Source: Microbacterium sp.
Lineage (GTDB): Bacteria; Actinomycetota; Actinomycetes; Actinomycetales; Microbacteriaceae
Direction of reading: 5' to 3'
Length of the DNA: 5,742 bases
Assembly (NCBI RefSeq): GCF_003248605.1
Contig: NZ_QFPF01000172.1
Span: 1-5,742 of the forward strand
Shown here piece after piece: positions 1 to 5,300 of this stretch (position 1 is the first letter of the stretch; each line of letters begins with the position of its first letter). Under the pieces are notes generated by a model. That model was not told the origin of the DNA. It saw only the letters and a list, made by a program, of their open reading frames with translations, and did not search any database. The translations under genes were made by a program, and so were the position numbers.

Positions 1-273
1 GAGCCACACAGCCGTCGGCTGAGCGGCGAGGAAGCCCGCGGCCGCGGCCTCCTCGCTGCCGGCGGTCGCCGAGCCGGCAGCCTCAGCCGCCTTGCTCTCG
101 GCCACGACCGTGAGCGGGATGCCCGGCGAGGGGTGAGGTGCCAGCACCGACTGTACGAAGCGGACACCGAAGACGACCGCGACGCCGAGAGCGACGATGC
201 CGGCGGCGATCAGCAGCGCGGGCATGAGGCCGCGCCGTCGGGATCGCGTCTGTCGTGGGGGCGCGGTGGTCAC
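1..273 (-). CDS. Membrane-anchored or secreted protein, possibly glycoside hydrolase family 6 (N-terminal part)
   Basis: The frame is open from a GTG at 273-271 to the window edge, giving 91 residues and no stop, so the C-terminus is missing. The protein starts MTTAPPRQTRSRRRG, a basic n-region, followed by a hydrophobic stretch at about residues 18-42 (LLIAAGIVALGVAVVFGV): a signal anchor or uncleaved signal peptide. After a short Pro-rich linker comes PLTVVAESKAAEAA, a Gly/Ala/Glu linker and FLAAQPTAVWL at the edge. In actinobacterial GH6 endoglucanases/cellobiohydrolases a similar start is common: a strand plus 'K/QAAxAA' helix, then 'LAxxPTAVWL'. That resemblance is recalled, and the catalytic aspartates would lie outside the window, so the family call is tentative. 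If right, it would hydrolyse beta-1,4-glucan outside the cell. The GTG is preferred to the ATG at residue 17 because a -10-like box lies 7 nt upstream and the basic n-region is retained. Confidence 0.6.
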   Translation of the reverse strand, partial: MTTAPPRQTRSRRRGLMPALLIAAGIVALGVAVVFGVRFVQSVLAPHPSPGIPLTVVAESKAAEAAGSATAGSEEAAAAGFLAAQPTAVWL

Positions 274-280
274 ACATAAG

Positions 281-308
281 AATCTAGGTGATCCGCCGCG
301 ATTCTCAG
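281..308 (-). promoter_or_regulatory. Probable leaderless promoter of the GTG-273 gene
   Basis: Read on the minus strand, a -10-like TAGATT (286-281) is followed by 7 nt (CTTATGT) and then directly by the GTG start. A -35-like CTGAGA (308-303) lies 16 nt upstream of the -10. No Shine-Dalgarno sequence precedes the GTG. A -10 box about 7 nt from the start codon is the usual picture of a leaderless transcript in actinobacteria, where the first transcribed base is also the first base of the start codon. Transcription start is inferred, not seen. Confidence 0.45.
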
Positions 309-345
309 GACCGCGCCGGCCGTCGTGGAGCCGAAGAGAAGAGCG

Positions 346-390
346 GCCCCCTCGAGATGCGCTCTTGGGGTACGGTCATCTCGAGAGGGC
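346..390. repeat. Inverted repeat, 14-bp arms (13 of 14 pairs)
   Basis: The left arm GCCCCCTCGAGATG (346-359) pairs with the right arm CATCTCGAGAGGGC (377-390) except for one C/A mismatch at 350/386. The loop is 17 nt. One further G-C pair (345/391) extends the stem. No T-run follows in either direction, so a simple rho-independent terminator is unlikely. It lies 73 nt upstream of the GTG-273 start, and upstream of that gene's predicted -35. An operator for a dimeric regulator or an RNA hairpin are both possible; no known operator consensus is recognised. Confidence 0.5.
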
Positions 391-652
391 CCGGAAAGCC
401 AGGGTCTGCGCGAGAGTTGGGGACCTCATCGCGCGCGTTGCTGGGGACAACACTGACCGAGTGAACGGCCTCCGTGCGACCAGATTACGACCTTCGCGAG
501 CCTTGCGTCGACTCGAGACGCGCCGAGCTCTGTGATATACCAGGCAGATCGCCCGAGACTTCGTTCCGCGGCGGAGGAAGCTCCGGGCGACGAACCGCGA
601 AATGTCGCGAAGAACCGCCCCTGCCGCACGCCCACCCGCGGCGCGACGGTCC

Positions 653-667
653 TAGGCTGAGACCGTC
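653..667 (+). promoter_or_regulatory. -10-like box close to the ATG-668 start
   Basis: TAGGCT at 653-658 matches the TANNNT form of the actinobacterial -10 box and ends 9 nt before the ATG at 668. No purine-rich ribosome-binding site lies between them, which fits a leaderless or nearly leaderless transcript. No good -35 hexamer is seen 16-18 nt upstream, so the call is weak. Confidence 0.35.
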
Positions 668-1309
668 ATGAAGGTCATCTCGTACAACCTGCGCAAGCAC
701 CGCGCCGCCGGCGAGCTCGCCTCGCTGGCGGACCGTCACGATCCGGACGTTGAGGCCACCGCCCGCAACAGGCTCGGTCTGGCTGTCTACTATCGCGAGA
801 ACACGTACCGCGCCCTCGACGTCCGTGCCATGCGTCTCAAGAAGTCGCTGCACGACCGCGTGCTCAAGCCTGCGGAGGAGAGATTGCTGGGTGTTGTGCT
901 TCGAGACATCGACCACGGTCGGGAGCTGATCGTGGCATCCTTTCACGCGGCTCCGCTCACTGCCCTGAATTCGCTGCGTCGGCATCAGATCCGCACGGCG
1001 CTCGTGGAACTCGAGCAGATGGGGCCGGGTCTGCCCGCGCTCATGGTCGGCGACTACAACTACCCCGTCTTCAAAGAGGCACTGGGGCAGAAGGTGCGCG
1101 AGCAGGGATACGAGCTCAACCTCAGCGATGCACGCACGTACACGCGCTACCGCTTCTTCCGTGGTCATTACGACTTCGCGACCTCGGTCGGGTTCGACAT
1201 CGAACGCGTCCGCACCCTTCCGCAGGGGCGATCGGATCACAAGCCGATTCTCGTCACGGCGACGCCGAGCGCTGTGCCCATGTCGCCGACGCTGCCCGCC
1301 CCGGCCTGA
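668..1309 (+). CDS. Endonuclease/exonuclease/phosphatase (EEP) family protein, apparently lacking the catalytic-Glu segment
   Basis: A 213-residue protein of the metal-dependent EEP fold, the superfamily of DNase I, ExoIII and sphingomyelinase-like phosphodiesterases. Hallmarks are the first strand ISYNLRKH with Asn7, the SFHAAP strand with His93, the GDYN motif with Asp129 and Asn131, YDFATS, and the C-terminal SDHKPI with Asp190/His191. No signal peptide or membrane segment is seen, so it is probably cytoplasmic. The second strand normally reads like 'DPDVLCLQE', providing the metal-binding glutamate. Here DPDV (25-28) runs straight into E-ATARNRLGLAVYY, so about 20 residues seem missing without a frame break (near nt 751-752). 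Related proteins, as I recall them, are about 230-240 residues long. The enzyme may be inactive or the gap may be an assembly artefact. Its substrate cannot be told from sequence. The ATG at 668 is chosen because it begins the conserved first strand. It is a single gene, convergent with the LPXTG gene. Confidence 0.85.
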   Translation: MKVISYNLRKHRAAGELASLADRHDPDVEATARNRLGLAVYYRENTYRALDVRAMRLKKSLHDRVLKPAEERLLGVVLRDIDHGRELIVASFHAAPLTALNSLRRHQIRTALVELEQMGPGLPALMVGDYNYPVFKEALGQKVREQGYELNLSDARTYTRYRFFRGHYDFATSVGFDIERVRTLPQGRSDHKPILVTATPSAVPMSPTLPAPA

Positions 1310-1319
1310 TCCGAGGAAA

Positions 1320-1364
1320 ACGGAGAGCGCCCCGGGACGACATCCGTCCCGGGGCGCTTTCCGT
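1320..1364. terminator. Bidirectional rho-independent terminator between convergent genes
   Basis: AGCGCCCCGGGACG (1326-1339) pairs perfectly with CGTCCCGGGGCGCT (1345-1358) around a 5-nt loop. The stem extends outward to 1320/1364, making 20 pairs with one G-T wobble. AAAA precedes the left arm and TTT interrupts the right arm, so U-rich tracts are short, as is common in high-GC actinobacteria. It sits 10 nt after the EEP stop and 14 nt beyond the stop of the opposing LPXTG gene, so it can serve both transcripts. Confidence 0.85.
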
Positions 1365-1378
1365 CAGAACTGTGTGCG

Positions 1379-1933
1379 TCAGGCGGCGTTCTGACGCTGG
1401 CGACGCACCGTCGTGGCGACGACGATCGCACCGCCGGCGAGCAGGAGCGCTCCGCCACCGACCCAGAGGCCGAGCATCAGCGCACTGTCGGTGCCGGTGT
1501 CGGGCAGAGCCGAGCCGTCGGAACCGCCGGCCGCCGCTGCCGCGGTGATGGAGATGGGCGAGGCAGTGGTCGACGCCGAGAACACGTTGAGCGTGTAGGT
1601 GCCGGTGGCAGCCGGGTGCAGCGTGACGGCGACCGAGGTGGAGCCGTCCGCGTTCGCGGGCTTGGCGAAACTCTTCGTCTCGACGGCCGTCTTGACGACG
1701 GTCGCGAGCGTGGCGGCCGACGCGCCCTCACCCGTCAGGGTGAAGGTGACGGTCTCGCCGGGCTCGAAGACGCCGGCGGCGAAGGAGAAGGTTCCGGTCG
1801 TGCCAGGGGCGATGGTGCCGGGACCGGTGATCGATCCGTCGGGCACATAGGCGTTTGCGGCGAGGGGGGCGCCGAACGCGAGCGCGCCGGCGAGCGCGAC
1901 GGCGGCGGCCGCCTTCGTAAGGCTCTTCTTCAT
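1379..1933 (-). CDS. Small LPXTG-anchored surface protein (sortase substrate)
   Basis: A 184-residue protein with three parts. A Sec signal peptide (MKKSLTK, then an Ala/Leu-rich core) has a likely cleavage after AANA at residue 28. A mature region of about 110 residues (29-136) is rich in Thr, Ser, Gly and Ala and follows an Ig-like, beta-sandwich style pattern: 'GTIAPGTTGTFSFAAGVFEP', then 'VTFTLTGEG', and near its end 'GTYTLNVFSAS'. A sorting signal follows: LPDTG at 143-147, a hydrophobic segment about 149-175 and the basic tail RRQRQ. Sortase would cleave between Thr and Gly and link the protein to peptidoglycan. Similar short LPXTG proteins occur in Microbacteriaceae; their function is unknown to me. 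The ATG at 1933 is chosen over an in-frame upstream start at 2062 because it begins a textbook signal peptide and has AAGGGA (1949-1944) 10 nt upstream. It diverges from the large secreted protein gene. Confidence 0.9.
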   Translation of the reverse strand: MKKSLTKAAAAVALAGALAFGAPLAANAYVPDGSITGPGTIAPGTTGTFSFAAGVFEPGETVTFTLTGEGASAATLATVVKTAVETKSFAKPANADGSTSVAVTLHPAATGTYTLNVFSASTTASPISITAAAAAGGSDGSALPDTGTDSALMLGLWVGGGALLLAGGAIVVATTVRRQRQNAA

Positions 1934-2066
1934 GTTCGTTCGTTCCCTTGGTCTACGTTCCGTATGGACGATGTCATCGATCATGGGGGACCTCCCATCC
2001 CACACGACCCCAGGGAACAGGCACGAAACAGCCGTCGAGCGACCCCCAGTGACCACCCCCACGTCC

Positions 2067-2096
2067 AGTATTCAGCAATATCCCAGAATCCGCCAA
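2067..2096 (-). promoter_or_regulatory. Candidate promoter for the LPXTG gene
   Basis: On the minus strand, TTGGCG (2096-2091) and AATACT (2072-2067) are separated by 18 nt; each matches four of six consensus bases of TTGACA/TATAAT. This would place the transcription start near 2060 and leave a leader of roughly 125 nt before the ATG at 1933. The spacer is AT-rich compared with its surroundings. No competing better site is seen closer to the gene, but the assignment is by eye only. Confidence 0.35.
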
Positions 2097-2232
2097 CCCT
2101 GCATGTTTCGTTTGCGTAAAGAGTCGGTGTACGGCACGGAACGCGCGCCAGCGGGGGACGCCCATTCTTTCGGCCGCACATGTCGGACAAAAAGCCCTGG
2201 TCGTGGGCATCGGCCGGCTTTCCTGAAAAGTC

Positions 2233-2262
2233 TTGATGAATCTGCATTGAGTCGGCTAACCT
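2233..2262 (+). promoter_or_regulatory. Candidate promoter of the large secreted protein gene
   Basis: TTGATG (2233-2238) and TAACCT (2257-2262) are separated by 18 nt. The first matches four of six -35 bases and the second has the TANNNT form of actinobacterial -10 boxes. The transcription start would fall near 2269, leaving a leader of about 100 nt that contains the hairpin at 2295-2316 and the repeated SD-like sequence before the ATG at 2373. Confidence 0.5.
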
Positions 2263-2294
2263 CCCCGGAGGGCACGAATCTGTGTCTCTGGGGA

Positions 2295-2316
2295 AGATCG
2301 GTGATGGGACCGATCT
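2295..2316 (+). repeat. Perfect 8-bp hairpin in the leader of the large gene
   Basis: AGATCGGT (2295-2302) and ACCGATCT (2309-2316) are perfect reverse complements around the loop GATGGG. If the promoter at 2233-2262 is right, the hairpin lies in the untranslated leader. The loop holds an ATG (2304) that opens a nine-codon frame (MGPIWHVSP, stop at 2331-2333), with GGGGAAG 7 nt upstream of it. It could be a regulator site, an mRNA stability element or a leader-peptide control; the sequence does not decide between these. Confidence 0.45.
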
Positions 2317-2361
2317 GGCATGTATCGCCTTGATGAAGAGGCTTTGCGTGTGCGCAATCTT

Positions 2362-2368
2362 GGGGAAG
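2362..2368 (+). promoter_or_regulatory. Ribosome-binding site that fixes the ATG-2373 start
   Basis: GGGGAAG ends 4 nt before the ATG at 2373. It supports this start over the in-frame ATG at 2430 (residue 20), which would give a shorter signal peptide (MRLGAVV...) and has only AGG as a weak site before it. The longer start gives an extended basic n-region of 20 residues, which is often seen in large Gram-positive secreted proteins. Confidence 0.55.
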
Positions 2369-2372
2369 AACC

Positions 2373-5300
2373 ATGCGCCGTTGGTCATCGACGACTGTCC
2401 GCACCGAGCAGAACCGTACGTCCAGGCGCATGCGTCTGGGCGCCGTCGTCTCCAGCTTCGCGATGATCGCCTCCGGGCTCGTCGTCGCGGCGCCCGTGGC
2501 GGCTCTCCCCTTGGCGGACGTTCCGCCGGATCCCGCGACGTGGGCGGCAACCCCGTACTCGCCATTGGCGCCGAACGCGGTCGCCGTGGCGGAGAACACG
2601 GCGGTGATCGAATTCGACGCGTCCGAGGGTGGTCTGCACGGGGCCGGTGACGTCGACACCGGTTTCACCATGGTGCAGCCCTCGACGTCCGACCCTGCGT
2701 ACTACCTTCCCCAGAACATCACCGTCGCCGGAGGCGCGCTGACGATCGCGCCGACGAACGGCATCGCGTATCTCGTCAACGGACCGACCGGCGGCGATGT
2801 CAACAAGAACAAGCAGGACAACACGCTGGGCGTGGGTGTCGATTCGGCGGGCAAGGCGCTGCGTTTCTCCACGGTCGTCACCGTGCCCGGAAATGCCGAG
2901 GGCTCCGCGCAGGGCGGGCTGTGGTTCGGACCGGACGACGACAACTACCTGAAGCTCGTCGTCGCCGGCAACAGCGCGACCGGGCGGCAGATCCAGCTCT
3001 CTCGCGAGATCGCGGGTGCCACGGACACGACGTCGCCGACGGCCGACCAGGTCACCTTCCAGTCCAACACCGCAACGATCACCGGAACGACCAAGGTCAC
3101 GCTCAACCTCGACCTCGACGTCGACGCCGTCGCCGGCCAGGCACGGGCTTCGTACCAGGCGCTGCCCGCGAACTTCGCCGATGGCACGCTGGTCGATGAC
3201 AGCGTGCCCGTCACCGGCTTTGGCGGCATCTTCGCCACCAAGCGCAACATGGCGGAGTCCGCCATCGTCCCCTTCGTCTTCGACCGGTTCACGGTCGGCG
3301 AGCTCGACACCACGGCTCCGGCAGCGCCCGGGGGGCTCGGTGCGAACGCATCGACGGGCGAGAACGGGCTGACCTGGACCGCACCCGGCGACGGCGACGT
3401 CGCGGGCTATCGCGTGTACCGGCACCCGACCGAGAACCCCGTGACCCAGAGTGCGGCGAACCTCATCAGCGGGGCGGCGCCGATCTCGGCGACGACTCTC
3501 ACGGATTCGGCGGTCTTCGTGGGCCAGGGCTGGAACTACTCGGTCGTCGCGGTCGACACCTCCGGCAACGTCTCGTCGCCGGCGTCCGTCCAGGCGACGA
3601 CTCCGCCGCCGTCGGGGAGCGCCGTTGCGAAAATCGACTTCACGACCGCGCAGGCCGCGGCGCAGCCCGGCTACACCAAGGATGCGGGGGCGCCCTACTC
3701 CGAGGGTGCCGGGTTCGGCTGGATCACCGCCGACGACGGTGCACCGTTCGACTTCGCGCTCAACACGCGTGTGCGTGCGGCGGCCGACGGGATCTCCGAT
3801 CCCCGCCTTCTGTCCCTGATACACATGCAGTACGGGCTCTCGAGCGGTACACCGAATCCCGCGGTCGGCATCGTCACCGAGCAGGGTGTCTGGGAGTACG
3901 ACCTCCCCGACGGCCGGTACAACGTCGTCGTGGCCGTCGGCGACACCAGCTTGGGTAACTTCGACAGCACGCACGCGGTGACGGTGGAAGGCGAAACGGC
4001 CGTCTCGGCGTTCGTCGGCTCGCCCGCGCTGCCCTTCGAGCAGGGCGTGGCCGAGGTGGAGATCACGGACGGTCGTCTGACGCTTGCGCCCACGGGCGGC
4101 ACCAACACCAAGATCTCGTTCATCGAGATCTACGAGCTCGAGCTCTTCGGCCCCGATGCGCCCGCCGACCTGACGGCGACGCTGTCGACCGAGGCGGACA
4201 GCGTCGAACTGGCATGGGAGAGCGTCGACGGCGCCACCGGCTACAACGTCTATCGCGCGGACGCGTCACCGGTGCCCACCGACGGGGCGCCCCTGAACGC
4301 CGCGCCGCTGGCGACGACGGAGTTCGTCGATGACACCGTGGTGCCCGGCCACACGTATCACTACACCGTGACCGCGCTCGCCGACGGCGTGCCCGCATCC
4401 GCGCCTGCGACGGAGGCTTCGGTGACGACGCCGTCCGAGGCGACGGCACCCCCCGCGCCGGTCGGCGTGACCGCCACTCCGGGGGAGACCGGCATCGCGA
4501 TCGCGTGGGACGCCGTCGAGGGCGCGCTGGGATACAAGGTCTACCGCGGGGCGGCGAGCGACGTCGCGACGACGGGCACCGCGCTGAGCGGCGAGACGGC
4601 CCTGACCGCGACGTCGTTCGTCGACGCCACGGCCGTCCCCGGGCTCGAGTACTTCTACGTGGTCGTCGCGATCGGCGCGGAGGAGCTCGTCTCGGAAGCA
4701 TCCGCAGCGGTGTCGACGACGATCGAGGAGGACCTGCCGCCCACGCAGTGCTCCGCCACGGAGTGGTCTGCGGATTACTTCGGTGGTCGTGAGCTGGCGG
4801 GTGCGGTGATCGCGAGCGAGTGTCTGGCGGAGTTGGATGAGACGCACGCGGCGGGCTCTGCGCCGCTCGCGGGTGTTCCCGCCGACAATTACTCTGCGCG
4901 CTTCACGCGAGTCATCGACGACGGGGCGGGGAGCTACACGTTCACCATCGCATCCGATGATGGCGTGCGACTCCTCGTCGACGATGTGGAGATTGTCGCT
5001 CGTTGGACGGGCGGATCAGCGACATCGACGGCGACGGTCTCTCTCACCGAAGGTCCGCACGAGCTCGTGGTCGAGTATTTCCAGGGCTACGGCGGTCACC
5101 GCCTGATCCTGGACTATGAGGTCGCTCCCAACGTGTGCGCCGCCTCCGAGTGGTCTGGTGACTATTTTCAAGGCAGGGATCTGCAGGGTTCGCCCGTCGC
5201 GTCGGAGTGTCTGCAGACCCTCGAGAAGGTACATGCAGCGGGCTCCGGTCCGATCGCGGGTGTGTCCGCCGACAACTACTCTGCGCGCTTCGTGAAGACC

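Larger units (their letters stand above)
274..667. other. Gene-poor divergent gap between the GTG-273 gene and the EEP gene
   Basis: This 394-bp stretch separates two divergently transcribed genes. It holds the minus-strand promoter described at 281-308, the inverted repeat at 346-390 and a -10-like box just before the plus-strand gene at 668. The small open frames that cross it are Arg-rich, lack ribosome-binding sites and resemble no family I know. I see no tRNA fold, no transposon end and no recognisable gene remnant between 391 and 650. Confidence 0.5.
1934..2372. other. Divergent intergenic region with promoters, hairpin and repeated SD-like sequence
   Basis: This 439-bp region separates the LPXTG gene from the large secreted protein gene. 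It is clearly less GC-rich than the flanking coding DNA, particularly 2065-2120 and 2160-2260. It contains a candidate promoter in each direction, the hairpin at 2295-2316, and two copies of TGGGGAAGA (2289-2297 and 2361-2369). The second copy is the ribosome-binding site of the large gene. Short open frames crossing it (for example an 18-codon frame at 2180-2236) lack translation signals and are not called. Confidence 0.5.

Noticed and set aside
485..1240. A 251-codon minus-strand open frame over the EEP gene
   Set aside because: The plus strand carries the ISYNLRKH, GDYN and SDHKPI motifs; the reverse frame shows no recognisable domain and has no start signals.
1934..2062. An upstream, in-frame start for the LPXTG protein adding 43 residues
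   Set aside because: The extension puts about 40 mixed residues before a perfect signal peptide and lacks its own ribosome-binding site. ATG-1933 has AAGGGA upstream.
2180..2236. An 18-codon frame (MSDKKPWSWASAGFPEKS)
   Set aside because: It has no ribosome-binding site and lies upstream of the predicted transcription start, so it is probably chance.
2240..2300. Fragments recalling a c-di-AMP (ydaO) riboswitch, such as GGCTAACCTC after GAATCTG, and GCGGGGGAC further upstream at about 2150
   Set aside because: The required order of elements is not met and the GGGGUGAAUCC core is absent between them. TAACCT is better explained as a -10 box.
2335..2360. ACGCAAAGCC on the minus strand, similar to the c-di-GMP-I riboswitch core
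   Set aside because: The upstream half of the aptamer would have to lie inside the large gene and is not there, and the flanking stem does not form. No minus-strand gene would be served.
2385..3974. A 529-codon minus-strand open frame opposite the large secreted protein gene
   Set aside because: Its product is a monotonous Arg/Gly/Asp/Val-rich sequence with no domain pattern, which is what the reverse strand of a GC-rich gene yields. The plus-strand frame has a ribosome-binding site, signal peptide and clear domains.
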